Source: Massilia polaris
GTDB taxonomy: Bacteria > Pseudomonadota > Gammaproteobacteria > Burkholderiales > Burkholderiaceae_D
DNA length: 64,000 nucleotides
Direction: 5' to 3'
NCBI RefSeq assembly: GCF_012927275.1
Contig: NZ_JABBGG010000002.1
Span: 372,001 to 436,000 of the forward strand
The notes beneath the pieces are model-generated. The model made no database searches. It saw only the letters and a list, made by a program, of their open reading frames with translations, and was not told the DNA's origin. Of this stretch, positions 18,872-34,796 are shown piece after piece. The position numbers and the translations under genes were made by a program. Positions within the stretch are counted from its first letter, which is position 1. Every line of letters starts with the position of its first letter.

Positions 18872-20014
18872 ATGCCACAGAACGACACAGTACGGCTATC
18901 TGATTTCATACTAAACAATATGGAGGTGATCCTCCAGGCGTGGGAAGAGTTCGCCCGGACAATCGAACCTCCCGCGCTGACGATGGACGACGTCGAGCTG
19001 CGCGACCACGCGCGCCAGATGCTCCAGGTTATCGCGGCGGACCTGCAAACGCCGCAGAGCGACCACCAGCAGGTGGAGAAATCCAAGGGCAACGGTCCGC
19101 GCACGTCCCGCGATACGGCCGCGGAAGTCCATGCCGAAGCGCGCCTGCAGTCGGGCTACACGGTCGAGCAACTGGTCTCCGAGTACCGGGCAGTGCGCTC
19201 CAGCGTACTGGGGCTTTGGGCGGCAAGCGCGAAGACGGGGATGATTTCCGATATGGGCGACGTCACCCGCTTCAATGAAGCCGTCGACCAGGCGCTGGCC
19301 GAGTCGGTCGCGCGCTACGCAAAAATGGTCAAGCGGTCGCAGAACATGTTCCTGGCGATACTGGGACACGACTTGCGCAATCCGCTCGGCACTGTCATTA
19401 CCGGCGCCAGCGTCATTACGCGGGCGATCGACATTCCGTCGAAATACATCGTCGTGGCGACCCGCATCTTTAACAGCGGACAGCGCATGACCAAGCTGAT
19501 CAATGACCTGATCGACTTCACGCGGACCCATCTCGGCGCCGGCCTGCCGGTCCGGCCCAAGCACGCGGATATCGGCCAGCTCTGCACCAATGTTGTTGAT
19601 GAGTTACGCACCTTCCATCCGGAACGGGTGATTCGTTTGTCCGGCCCGCATACCCTGTACACGCGGTTCGACAGCGACCGTATCGCACAAGTGCTGTCTA
19701 ACGTCATCGGCAATGCGATTCAGTATGGCGCCGCCGACGGTCCGGTGGTGGTGACGCTGGCTGACGAGGACGACGGGATCGTCATTACGGTGAACAATCC
19801 GGGGCCGCTGATCGACGCGAGGAAACTGGTGTCCATCTTCGAACCGTTGGTGCGCCTCGCGCGCGAGGACGCGGAGGAGTATCCCGCTCACGGCAGCCTT
19901 GGCATTGGCTTGTTTATCGCGCGCGAGATCATCCACGCGCATCACGGCAGTATTGAGGTCGAATCCGCCGAGGGCGCCGGGACGACCTTTACCGTCAAGT
20001 TGCCGCACCCCTAG
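18872..20014 (+). CDS. Sensor histidine kinase with RsbRD-type N-terminal domain
   Basis: A 380-residue cytoplasmic kinase. Residues about 8-150 resemble the RsbRD N-terminal sensing domain (LQAWEEFARTIEP...YTVEQLVSEYRAVRSSVLGLW). HisKA follows with H166 in ILGHDLRNPLG, then a HATPase domain (NVIGNAIQYGA, GSLGIGLFIAREIIHAHHG). No response regulator lies beside it, so it is an orphan kinase. AGGG precedes the ATG. Transcription ends at a clear hairpin terminator at 20038-20059. Confidence 0.88.
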   Translation: MPQNDTVRLSDFILNNMEVILQAWEEFARTIEPPALTMDDVELRDHARQMLQVIAADLQTPQSDHQQVEKSKGNGPRTSRDTAAEVHAEARLQSGYTVEQLVSEYRAVRSSVLGLWAASAKTGMISDMGDVTRFNEAVDQALAESVARYAKMVKRSQNMFLAILGHDLRNPLGTVITGASVITRAIDIPSKYIVVATRIFNSGQRMTKLINDLIDFTRTHLGAGLPVRPKHADIGQLCTNVVDELRTFHPERVIRLSGPHTLYTRFDSDRIAQVLSNVIGNAIQYGAADGPVVVTLADEDDGIVITVNNPGPLIDARKLVSIFEPLVRLAREDAEEYPAHGSLGIGLFIAREIIHAHHGSIEVESAEGAGTTFTVKLPHP

Positions 20015-20037
20015 TCCGAACCAAATCGTTCCAAAAG

Positions 20038-20059
20038 ATGCCCGCAAGGGCATTTTTTT
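20038..20059 (+). terminator. Rho-independent terminator after sensor kinase
   Basis: ATGCCC (20038-20043), loop GCAA, GGGCAT (20048-20053), then a run of seven T. A compact canonical terminator 24 bp after the kinase stop codon. Confidence 0.85.
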
Positions 20060-20125
20060 CGCTCCGACATTGACGAAATCCTGCGTGCAGGGCATCGATG
20101 CCGCACTTTCAGTAAAACCGGCATG

Positions 20126-20140
20126 ACTATGTCCCTATTT
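20126..20140 (-). repeat. Inverted copy of the AGGGACAGAGT-type repeat
   Basis: On the minus strand this reads AAATAGGGACATAGT, one mismatch from the AAATAGGGACAGAGT copy at 17997-18011. With the plus-strand copies it brackets the RAYT and sensor kinase genes. The adjacent TATTTGC/GCAAATA arms (20136-20142, 20156-20162) form a 7-bp inverted repeat. Confidence 0.5.
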
Positions 20141-20261
20141 GCTTTTATGGGAGACGCAAATAAAATTAATGCGACTCCGACCCTAATTGTTCTCATTGAA
20201 GTTTCTTGTGCATTGCACTAATCTTGTCCCTCGACTTCAAAAAAAGCTGCGGAGAACGCTC

Positions 20262-24977
<4,716 letters not shown>

Positions 24978-25001
24978 GACGAACATTATTGAAGGATTAT
25001 C

Positions 25002-26465
<1,464 letters not shown>

Positions 26466-26470
26466 AGTTT

Positions 26471-26507
26471 AACGGGGGATGCGCGCTCCGCGCTTATCCT
26501 CCGTTTT
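26471..26507 (+). terminator. Terminator of the gltBD operon
   Basis: AACGGGGGAT (26471-26480) pairs with ATCCTCCGTT (26496-26505) with one G-U pair, an inner GCGCG/CGCGC stem closes the hairpin, and TTTT ends at 26507. It starts 6 bp after the gltD stop. Confidence 0.8.
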
Positions 26508-26796
26508 CGCAGTTCCTGTACGTGCTGCAACGCACCAAACCCGGACCAGTACTGCTGTGTTGCTTTACGGCATGCATTGAGCAAGCGCATAAACTACGCA
26601 GTCGAACGTATGCATACATACGTGTTTGTCTGTATATTTCTTAACCAAAAACAAATACTTACGTTCGGAAATATCTGACTCGCCGTTCAGTAGTGTTGTA
26701 TTATCACGTCGCGGCCCGGCCCGGAAATGGGGCTCGTCAAGCAGGGATTGACCTTTCTGCACTACAATACCGGATTCCCCAATCTGAACAGCCGCC
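26508..26796. other. Intergenic region before the mla operon
   Basis: With the terminator this is a 331-bp gap. It is richer in A+T than its surroundings and holds a palindrome GTATGCATAC at 26608-26617 inside a longer ACGTATGCATACATACGT stretch. A TACAAT hexamer at 26763-26768 could serve as a -10 element for mlaF, but no well-spaced -35 box is visible. No gene is supported. Confidence 0.5.
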
Positions 26797-27600
26797 GTGC
26801 CAAATCTAGTTGAAATCCGCGATCTCCACTTCGCCTACGGAACCCGTTCCATCCTTTCTGAACTCCAGATGGACTTTCCGCGTGGCAAGGTTGTGGCTGT
26901 CATGGGTGGCTCCGGCTGCGGCAAGACCACGGTCCTGCGCCTGATCGGCGGCCAGCTGCGCCCGCAGCGCGGCACGGTGTCCGTCAACGGCGAAGTCGTC
27001 CACAAGCTCAATACCGCCGGCCTGTACCGCATGCGCCGCAAGATGGGCATGCTGTTCCAGTTCGGCGCGCTGTTTACCGACCTGACAGTCTTCGACAACG
27101 TCGCCTTCCCGCTGCGCGAGCACACCGACCTGCCGCAGGAACTGATCCGCGACCTGGTGCTGCTCAAGCTGAACGCTGTCGGCCTGCGTAACGCCGCCAA
27201 GCTCAAGCCATCCGAGATCTCGGGCGGCATGGCGCGCCGCGTCGCAGTCGCCCGTGCCGTGGCGCTCGACCCTGAACTGATCATGTACGACGAGCCGTTC
27301 GCCGGCCTCGACCCGATCTCGATGGGCGTGACCGCCAACCTGATCCGCCGCCTGAACGATGTGCTCGGCTCGACCTCGATCCTCGTGTCGCACGACGTGC
27401 ACGAGTGCTTCGCGATCGCCGACTATGTGTACTTTATGTCCGCCGGAAAAATCGTGGCCCAGGGCACGCCTGCCGAGCTGCGCGTATCGGACGACCCGTA
27501 CGTCAAGCAATTCGTCAACGCCGCTCCGGATGGCCCGGTTCCTTTCCACTATCCGGGCAAGTCCTTTGCTGACGACCTCGGCCTTGGAGCGCTGAAATGA
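26797..27600 (+). CDS. mlaF: Phospholipid transport ABC ATPase MlaF
   Basis: The cytoplasmic ATPase of the Mla system, which moves phospholipids between the outer and inner membranes to keep outer-membrane asymmetry. 267 residues from a GTG start. Walker A GGSGCGKT at 37-44, ABC signature ISGGMARRVAVARA, Walker B LIMYDEPFAGLD and the H-loop LVSHDVHE. First gene of mlaFEDACB; its stop overlaps the mlaE start by 4 bp. Confidence 0.95.
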   Translation: MPNLVEIRDLHFAYGTRSILSELQMDFPRGKVVAVMGGSGCGKTTVLRLIGGQLRPQRGTVSVNGEVVHKLNTAGLYRMRRKMGMLFQFGALFTDLTVFDNVAFPLREHTDLPQELIRDLVLLKLNAVGLRNAAKLKPSEISGGMARRVAVARAVALDPELIMYDEPFAGLDPISMGVTANLIRRLNDVLGSTSILVSHDVHECFAIADYVYFMSAGKIVAQGTPAELRVSDDPYVKQFVNAAPDGPVPFHYPGKSFADDLGLGALK

Positions 27601-28397
27601 CCGCTGTTTTCAATTTCTTCCTGAACATCCTGGAGTCGGTCGGCCGCTTCGTGCGCGAAAGTATCGAGCACATCGGTTTCGCCACGCGTTCCTTCCTGAC
27701 CTTGCTGCGGCTGTCGCCAGGCGCGTTCGCCCGCCCGGCCCTGATTTCCGAGCAGATCCACTTCATCGGTAACTATTCGCTGGTGATCATCATCGTGTCC
27801 GGCCTGTTCGTCGGCATGGTGCTGGGCCTGCAGGGCTACATCACGCTGACCCCGTACGGCGCGGAACAAAAGCTTGGCCAGGTGGTCGCGCTGTCGCTGG
27901 TGCGCGAACTGGGCCCGGTCGTGACCGCGCTGCTGTTTGCCGGCCGCGCAGGCACTTCGCTGACCGCACAGATCGGCCTGATGAAGGCGGGCGAGCAATT
28001 GTCGGCCATGGAAATGATGGCGATTAACCCGATCCAGCGCGTGCTGGCGCCCCGCTTCTGGGCTGGCGTTATCGCGATGCCGGTGCTGGCCACCATCTTC
28101 AGCGCCGTCGGCGTGATGGGCGGTTACCTGGTCGGCGTGCAGCTGATCGGCGTCGACGAGGGCGCATTCTGGTCGCAGATGCAAGCCAACGTCGATGTGC
28201 AGGACGACATCCTCAACGGTGTGCTCAAGAGCTTCATCTTCGGCATCGCCGTGACCTTCACGGCACTGTTCCAGGGCTACCACGCCCAGCCGACGCCGGA
28301 AGACGTCTCGCGCGCCACCACGCGCACCGTCGTCATCGCTTCACTGATGGTCTGGGGGCTCGACTTCGTGCTCACCGCCCTGATGTTCAACAACTGA
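27597..28397 (+). CDS. mlaE: Phospholipid transport permease MlaE
   Basis: A 266-residue inner-membrane permease with about five to six hydrophobic segments. The conserved LVRELGPVVTALLFAGRAGTSLTAQIGLMK block and MKAGEQLSAMEMMAINP are hallmarks of the MlaE family. It forms the membrane core of the MlaFEDB complex. The start lies within the last codons of mlaF (ATGA overlap). Confidence 0.96.
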   Translation: MTAVFNFFLNILESVGRFVRESIEHIGFATRSFLTLLRLSPGAFARPALISEQIHFIGNYSLVIIIVSGLFVGMVLGLQGYITLTPYGAEQKLGQVVALSLVRELGPVVTALLFAGRAGTSLTAQIGLMKAGEQLSAMEMMAINPIQRVLAPRFWAGVIAMPVLATIFSAVGVMGGYLVGVQLIGVDEGAFWSQMQANVDVQDDILNGVLKSFIFGIAVTFTALFQGYHAQPTPEDVSRATTRTVVIASLMVWGLDFVLTALMFNN

Positions 28398-28449
28398 TTT
28401 TGAATCCGGCCGCGCTGTGCCGGCGAATAACAAGACTTAGGAATTAATC

Positions 28450-28926
28450 ATGCATCGTAAAACCATTGACGTCTGGGTTGGCCTGTTTGTGCTGCTGGGA
28501 CTGGCCGCACTCGTCTTCCTGGCCTTGAAGGCCGGCAACATGGCGACAGTTTCGTTCGATAAAACTTATGCTATCAGCGCCAAATTCGACAATATCGGCG
28601 GCCTGAAGCCCCAAGCACCGGTGAAAAGCGCCGGCGTGGTGGTTGGCCGCGTGGGTGCAATCGGCTTCGACGACAAGACTTACCAGGCTTTGGTCACCAT
28701 GGAACTCGAATCCGGCTACAAATTCCCGAAAGATAGCTCCTTGAAGATCCTCACTGCAGGCCTGCTGGGCGAGCAGTACATCGGTATCGAACCGGGTGGC
28801 GACTTGAACAACCTCGCCAATGGCGACCGTATCTCGCGCACCCAATCGGCAACCGTGCTGGAAGACCTGATCAACAGGTTTATCTACAGCAAGGCTGCTG
28901 AAGGCACAGAAGAAAGCAAAGAATGA
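28450..28926 (+). CDS. mlaD: MCE-domain phospholipid transport protein MlaD
   Basis: A 158-residue periplasmic protein anchored by one N-terminal membrane helix (VWVGLFVLLGLAALVFLALKAG). The MCE domain follows: AKFDNIGGLKPQAPVKSAGVVVGRV and LLGEQYIGIEPGG. MlaD hexamers form the lipid channel on MlaFE. A short C-terminal tail is charged. Overlaps the mlaA start by 4 bp. Confidence 0.96.
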   Translation: MHRKTIDVWVGLFVLLGLAALVFLALKAGNMATVSFDKTYAISAKFDNIGGLKPQAPVKSAGVVVGRVGAIGFDDKTYQALVTMELESGYKFPKDSSLKILTAGLLGEQYIGIEPGGDLNNLANGDRISRTQSATVLEDLINRFIYSKAAEGTEESKE

Positions 28927-29753
28927 CCAAGAAGACCAATCAATTCGCAGTGCGCAGTGTTGCGCTGGCCTCGGCAGCACTGCTGCTGGCCGGTTGCGCC
29001 AGCACCACGCCGGGCGACCCGCTCGAGTCGTACAACCGCGCCATGTTCAAGTTCAACGATGCAGTCGACCGCACCGCGCTCAAGCCAGCCGCTACCGTCT
29101 ACAAGCAGGCGGTGCCACGTTTCATGCAGACCGGCGTTAACAACTTCTTCGGCAACCTGGGCGATGTCTGGAACGCTGCGAATAACCTGATGCAAGGCAA
29201 GGGCGAAGCCGGCATGAGCGATTTCACCCGCTTCACCCTGAACAGCACCTTCGGGCTCGTAGGCCTGCTGGACATCGCGTCGGAAGCCGGCTTGCAAAAG
29301 CACAACGAAGACTTCGGCCAGACCCTGGGTTACTGGGGCATGCCGAGCGGGCCGTATTTCGTGCTGCCGATTCTGGGACCGTCGACGGTGCGTGACAGCG
29401 CCGCCCTGCCGCTGGATATGGCCGCCGACCCGTGGAACTACGTCGATCCGGCCGCGACCCGCAACTGGGGCACCGCGCTGCGCATCGTCGACAAGCGCGC
29501 CGAGATCCTGGACGCGTCGAACCTGGTGGAAGAAGCCGCGCTCGACCGTTACGTATTCATCCGCGACGGCTACCTGCAGCGCCGCCAAAGCCAGGTGTTC
29601 GACGGCGAAACCTCGCGCAAGCCGCTCGGCAAGGCCAAGGCAGACGCCGCCCCGCTGGACGCCAAGGGCATCCGCGACGCCTACGCCGACGATCCGGGCC
29701 CGACCGAGGCGCCTGCGACGCCTGCCGTGTCATCCGAAAAGCCCTCGAAGTAG
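28923..29753 (+). CDS. mlaA: Outer-membrane lipoprotein MlaA (VacJ)
   Basis: A 276-residue lipoprotein. The signal peptide ends in the lipobox LLAGC with C25 as the lipidated cysteine. The MlaA fold signatures DPLESYNRAMFKFND, NNFFGNLGD, FTLNSTFGLVGLLDIASEAG and YWGMPSGPYFVLPILGPSTVRD are present. It removes phospholipid from the outer leaflet with porins and hands it to MlaC. In E. coli vacJ is unlinked; here it is inside the operon. An Ala/Pro-rich tail follows the family domain. Confidence 0.96.
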   Translation: MTKKTNQFAVRSVALASAALLLAGCASTTPGDPLESYNRAMFKFNDAVDRTALKPAATVYKQAVPRFMQTGVNNFFGNLGDVWNAANNLMQGKGEAGMSDFTRFTLNSTFGLVGLLDIASEAGLQKHNEDFGQTLGYWGMPSGPYFVLPILGPSTVRDSAALPLDMAADPWNYVDPAATRNWGTALRIVDKRAEILDASNLVEEAALDRYVFIRDGYLQRRQSQVFDGETSRKPLGKAKADAAPLDAKGIRDAYADDPGPTEAPATPAVSSEKPSK

Positions 29754-29834
29754 TTAACCATTGTAACTGTCGTCTGCAGATTGCCAGATGACAGCTAGAC
29801 TGGTACGTACATAACCTATTCAAGAAGAGAGCCC

Positions 29835-30464
29835 ATGAAACTCGTTAATCAACTATTCGCCGCAGCAACTTTTGCCGTCGCCGCCGCCGCCGCGCAGGCG
29901 GCCGAAGCGCCTGACGCGCTGATCAAGCGCATCAGCACCGACGTCATCGACACCGCCAAGGCCGACAAGGAAATCCAGGCCGGCAACCAGAAACGCGTGA
30001 TGGACCTGGTCGAATCGAAGATCCTGCCGCACGTCGATTTCCAGCGCATGACCGCACTGGCCGCCGGCCGTTTCTGGCGCCAGGCCACGCCTGAGCAGCA
30101 GCAACAGCTGTCGAACGAGTTCAAGACCCTGCTGATCTTCACCTACTCGGGTGCGCTGTCGCAGATCAAGAACGAAACCGTCGAGTTCAAGCCGATGCGC
30201 GCCGACCCTGCCGACCAGGAAGTCGAAGTGCGTTCGCAGGTCAACGTGACCCGCGGCGAGCCGATCCAGCTGAACTACCGCCTGGCCAAGTCCGGCGCCG
30301 GCTGGAAGATTTTCGACATCAACGTGCTGGGCGCATGGCTGGTCGAAACCTACAAGGGGACTTTCGCTGCCGAGATCAACAAGTCGGGCATCGACGGCCT
30401 GATCAAGGCACTGGCAGAGCGCAACAAGAAGCTCGCCAGCAAACCGCTTAAAGCAGCCAAGTAA
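29835..30464 (+). CDS. mlaC: Periplasmic phospholipid-binding protein MlaC
   Basis: A 209-residue protein with a cleavable signal peptide (MKLVNQLFAAATFAVAAAAAQA). The mature part has the MlaC/Ttg2D pattern: ILPHVDFQRMTALAAGRFWRQATPEQQQ, TYSGALSQIK and WKIFDINVLGAWLVETYKGTF. It shuttles lipids between MlaA and MlaFEDB. AGAGAG precedes the ATG. Confidence 0.95.
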   Translation: MKLVNQLFAAATFAVAAAAAQAAEAPDALIKRISTDVIDTAKADKEIQAGNQKRVMDLVESKILPHVDFQRMTALAAGRFWRQATPEQQQQLSNEFKTLLIFTYSGALSQIKNETVEFKPMRADPADQEVEVRSQVNVTRGEPIQLNYRLAKSGAGWKIFDINVLGAWLVETYKGTFAAEINKSGIDGLIKALAERNKKLASKPLKAAK

Positions 30465-30481
30465 GCAGGCGGAGACCGACT

Positions 30482-30760
30482 GTGGAATCGTTTGAAACCC
30501 TGACCGTGGAAAACGCCACGGCTGCGCTCGAGCGCGGCCTGGCGGCCATCAAGGACGGCCAGACCGTGTTCGACCTTGGCTGCATCCAGTCGGCGGACTC
30601 GTCCGCCGTGGCGGTGCTGCTGGCGTGGCAGCGCGCCGCGCGCAAGAATGGCACCACGCTGGCATTCACCAATATGCCCGTCAGCCTCAAGGGCCTGACT
30701 TCGCTTTACGGCGTTGACGACTTCCTGGTCGACAGCCCTGCCGACCTGCATCACCATTGA
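30482..30760 (+). CDS. mlaB: STAS-domain protein MlaB
   Basis: A 92-residue STAS-domain protein from a GTG start, with the conserved strand-turn VFDLGCIQSADSSAVAVLLAW containing the STAS serine. MlaB binds MlaF in the cytoplasm and is needed for complex stability and activity. Last gene of the mla operon proper; a weak hairpin lies just downstream. Confidence 0.9.
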   Translation: MESFETLTVENATAALERGLAAIKDGQTVFDLGCIQSADSSAVAVLLAWQRAARKNGTTLAFTNMPVSLKGLTSLYGVDDFLVDSPADLHHH

Positions 30761-30773
30761 CCTTGCTGTCATA

Positions 30774-30794
30774 ACGCCGGCCCCGTGCCGGCGT
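30774..30794 (+). terminator. Weak hairpin after mlaB
   Basis: ACGCCGGC (30774-30781) pairs with GCCGGCGT (30787-30794) across a 5-nt loop. The following sequence, GTTCCCC, is poor in T, so termination would be partial at best. Confidence 0.45.
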
Positions 30795-30931
30795 GTTCCC
30801 CGGGCTGCCATTGCCGCCCAACTCGCCTGACCCTGATTTCCCCTATAATTGTCTGTTTCCCCAAGCGGGACTTCGAAGCGCGCCCGTCGTTAAAGGGCAT
30901 GCTGTCTATACAGGCTTAAAACAAGAAAAGC

Positions 30932-31839
<908 letters not shown>

Positions 31840-31843
<4 letters not shown>

Positions 31844-32607
31844 ACTTGTTTTCCGTAGGTTTCCAGACCCTCCTCTACAAAGAGACGCTGCGCTTCTGGA
31901 AGGTCGCCACCCAGACCATCGCCGCGCCGATCCTGACCGCCATGCTGTACCTGCTGATCTTCGGCCATGTGCTCGAAGGGAGGGTCGAGGTGTATCCGGG
32001 CGTGAACTACACCGCCTTCCTGGTGCCTGGCCTGGTGATGATGAGCGTCCTCCAGAATGCGTTCGCCAATTCCTCGTCCTCGCTGATCCAGTCGAAAATC
32101 ACCGGCAACCTCGTGTTCATCCTGCTGCCGCCGCTGTCGCACTGGGAAATCATCTCGGCTTACGTGCTGGCGTCGGTCACGCGCGGTTTGGTGGTCGGCG
32201 CGGGCGTATTCGCCATCACCGCCTGGTTCGCCGACCTGCACTTCGCGCAGCCGGTCTGGATCGTCGTGTTCGCGCTGATCGGCGCGGCCATCCTCGGCAC
32301 CATGGGCGTCATCGCCGGTATCTGGGCCGAGAAGTTCGACCAGCTGGCCGCGTTCCAGAACTTCCTGATCGTGCCGGCCACTTTCCTGGCCGGCGTGTTC
32401 TACTCGATCCACTCGCTGCCGCCGTTCTGGCAAGCAGTCTCGCATTTCAACCCGTTCTTTTATATGATTGACGGGTTCCGCCACGGTTTCTTCGGCGTTT
32501 CGGACGTCTCGCCATGGACCAGCCTGGGCATCGCACTGGTGTTCTTCGCGGTCTTGTCGGCGTTCGCCATTAACATGCTTTCGCGCGGCTACAAGCTGCG
32601 CCACTAA
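31840..32607 (+). CDS. ABC-2 type permease, YadH-like
   Basis: A 255-residue permease with about six membrane segments. It shows the ABC-2 family pattern: YLLIFGHVLEG near the first helices, VPGLVMMSVLQNAFANSSSSL, and the C-terminal PATFLAGVFYSIHSLPPFWQ plus HFNPFFYMIDGFRHGFFG. It works with the preceding ATPase. It lies between mla and ibaG-murA, all rightward with short gaps. Confidence 0.92.
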
Positions 32608-32624
32608 ATTCGATAGGACCTCAA

Positions 32625-32861
32625 GTGGAAACTACGCCAGAACTCATTCATAGCTATATCAGCAACGGTCTCGTTTGCACCCACCTCGAAGTGGATGGCG
32701 ACGGCCGCCACTTCACCGCCCTGATCGTGTCGCCCGCCTTCGAAGGCAAGCGCCCGATCCAGCGCCACCAGCTGGTATATGCTGCTCTCGGAGACCGCAT
32801 GCGTGAAGAAATCCACGCGCTGTCGATGAAGACCCTCACCCCTGCTGAATACCAAGGATAA
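32625..32861 (+). CDS. ibaG: BolA-family protein IbaG
   Basis: A 78-residue BolA/IbaG protein from a GTG start. The BolA fold is visible in [35 protein letters not shown]; the invariant histidine of the RHQ motif is the cluster ligand in BolA-glutaredoxin complexes. The position directly upstream of murA matches E. coli, where ibaG is acid-induced. GrxD (8582-8893) is a likely partner. Confidence 0.93.
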   Translation: METTPELIHSYISNGLVCTHLEVDGDGRHFTALIVSPAFEGKRPIQRHQLVYAALGDRMREEIHALSMKTLTPAEYQG

Positions 32862-32865
32862 AGAT

Positions 32866-34116
32866 ATGGACAAGCTCCAGATTGTCGGCGGCAAGCGCCT
32901 GAACGGCGACATCAAAATCTCCGGCGCCAAGAACGCTGCCTTGCCGATCCTGTGCGCCGGCCTGCTGACCGCGGGCGACCTCGAACTGTCGAACGTGCCG
33001 CGCCTGCACGACGTCAAGACCATGCTCGAGCTGCTCGAGCAGACCGGCCTGAAGGTCGACCAGGACGACGAGCGCGTGACCCTGAACGGCAGCGGCATCG
33101 ACAAGCTGGAAGCCCCGTACGAGCTGGTGAAAACCATGCGCGCATCGATCCTGGTGCTCGGCCCATTGCTGGCGCGCTTCGGCGAAGCCAAGGTCTCGCT
33201 GCCGGGCGGCTGCGCGATCGGTTCGCGTCCGGTCGACCAGCACATCATGGGCCTGCGCGCGCTGGGCGCCGAGATCTCGATCGAAGGCGGCTACATCTAC
33301 GCCAAGTGCAAAAAGCTCAAGGGCGCGCGCATCCGCACCGAGATGATCACCGTGACCGGCACCGAGAACCTGCTGATGGCCGCGACGCTGGCCGAAGGCG
33401 AGACCGTGCTGGAAAACGCCGCGCGCGAGCCTGAAGTGACCGACCTCGCCAACCTGCTGGTGAAAATGGGCGCGAAGATCGACGGCATCGGCACCGACCG
33501 CCTGGTGATCCAGGGCGTGGCCGAACTGCACGGCGCGAAGCACGCGGTGATCTCCGACCGCATCGAGGCGGCGACTTTCCTGTGCGCGGTGGCTGCCACC
33601 GGCGGCGACATCACCATCACCAACACCCGCACCGACATTTTCGACGTCGCGCTCGACAAGCTGCGCGAGCTGGGCCTGCACATGACGATCGGCGAGAATT
33701 CGATCCGCGCGCAAATGGACAGCCGCCCGCATCCGGTATCGGTGCGCACCACCGAATATCCGGGCTTCCCGACCGACATGCAGGCGCAGTTCATGGCGGT
33801 GAACATCATCGCCGGCGGCAGCAGCCGCGTGACCGAGACCATTTTTGAAAACCGCTTCATGCACGTGCAGGAAATGAACCGCCTGGGCGCCAACATCCAG
33901 ACCGAAGGCAACACCGCCTTCATCAAGGGTGTCGACCGCCTGGTCGGCGCGCCGGTGATGGCAACCGACCTGCGCGCATCGGCCTCGCTGGTGATCGCTG
34001 CGATGGCGGCCGAAGGCACCACCGTGATCGACCGCATCTATCACCTCGACCGCGGCTACGACCGCATGGAAGCGAAGCTGTCGGCGGTTGGCGCCGACGT
34101 CATCCGGATCAAGTGA
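32866..34116 (+). CDS. murA: UDP-N-acetylglucosamine 1-carboxyvinyltransferase
   Basis: MurA transfers enolpyruvate to UDP-GlcNAc, the first committed step of peptidoglycan synthesis and the fosfomycin target. 416 residues, normal length. K22 and N23 ([11 protein letters not shown]) and the catalytic C116 ([15 protein letters not shown]) are present, so it should be fosfomycin-sensitive at this position. It follows ibaG by 4 bp and overlaps the hisG start by one base. Confidence 0.97.
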   Translation: MDKLQIVGGKRLNGDIKISGAKNAALPILCAGLLTAGDLELSNVPRLHDVKTMLELLEQTGLKVDQDDERVTLNGSGIDKLEAPYELVKTMRASILVLGPLLARFGEAKVSLPGGCAIGSRPVDQHIMGLRALGAEISIEGGYIYAKCKKLKGARIRTEMITVTGTENLLMAATLAEGETVLENAAREPEVTDLANLLVKMGAKIDGIGTDRLVIQGVAELHGAKHAVISDRIEAATFLCAVAATGGDITITNTRTDIFDVALDKLRELGLHMTIGENSIRAQMDSRPHPVSVRTTEYPGFPTDMQAQFMAVNIIAGGSSRVTETIFENRFMHVQEMNRLGANIQTEGNTAFIKGVDRLVGAPVMATDLRASASLVIAAMAAEGTTVIDRIYHLDRGYDRMEAKLSAVGADVIRIK

Positions 34117-34790
34117 TGAATGAAATAATCGTTCCGGCCAAGCGCCAGCTGATCCTGGCGCTGTCGAAAGGCCGCATCTTCGAGGATACGCTGCCGCTGC
34201 TGGAAGCGGCCGGCATCACGGTCACCGAAAACCCGGAGACCTCGCGCAAGCTGATCCTCGACACCAGCGACCCTGACGTGCGCGTGATTATCGTGCGCGC
34301 CAGCGACGTGCCGACCTACGTGCAGTACGGCGCGGCCGACTTCGGCGTGGCCGGCAAGGACGTGCTGCTCGAGCACGGCGGCGAAGGCCTGTACCAGCCG
34401 ATCGACCTGAAGATCGCGGCCTGCCGCATGTCGGTCGCGGTGCACGCCGGCTTCGATTACGAGACCGCGGTGCGCCAGGGCGCGCGCCTGCGCGTGGCCA
34501 CCAAATTCGTGCAGACCGCGCGCGAGCACTTTGCCGCCAAGGGTGTGCACGTCGACCTGATCAAGCTGTATGGCTCGATGGAGCTGGCCCCGCTGGTCGG
34601 CCTGTCGGACGCCATCGTCGACGTGGTGTCGACCGGCAGCACGCTGCGCGCCAACAACCTGGTGGAAGTCGAGAAGATCATGGATATCTCGTCGCGCCTC
34701 GTGGTCAACCAGGCCGCGCTCAAACTCAAGCGCGAGCGCCTGCAACCTATCCTGGCCGCGTTCGAACGCGCCTCCAGAATCGCAAAGTAA
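34116..34790 (+). CDS. hisG: ATP phosphoribosyltransferase, short form
   Basis: First enzyme of histidine synthesis, condensing ATP with PRPP. 224 residues, the short form that lacks the C-terminal ACT-like regulatory domain and needs HisZ as partner; hisZ is not in this window. Signature [15 protein letters not shown] and the PRPP loop [19 protein letters not shown] are intact. The ATG overlaps the murA stop (TGATG); a GTG in frame at 34113 is a less likely start. Confidence 0.96.
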   Translation: MNEIIVPAKRQLILALSKGRIFEDTLPLLEAAGITVTENPETSRKLILDTSDPDVRVIIVRASDVPTYVQYGAADFGVAGKDVLLEHGGEGLYQPIDLKIAACRMSVAVHAGFDYETAVRQGARLRVATKFVQTAREHFAAKGVHVDLIKLYGSMELAPLVGLSDAIVDVVSTGSTLRANNLVEVEKIMDISSRLVVNQAALKLKRERLQPILAAFERASRIAK

Positions 34791-34796
34791 CCCGAC

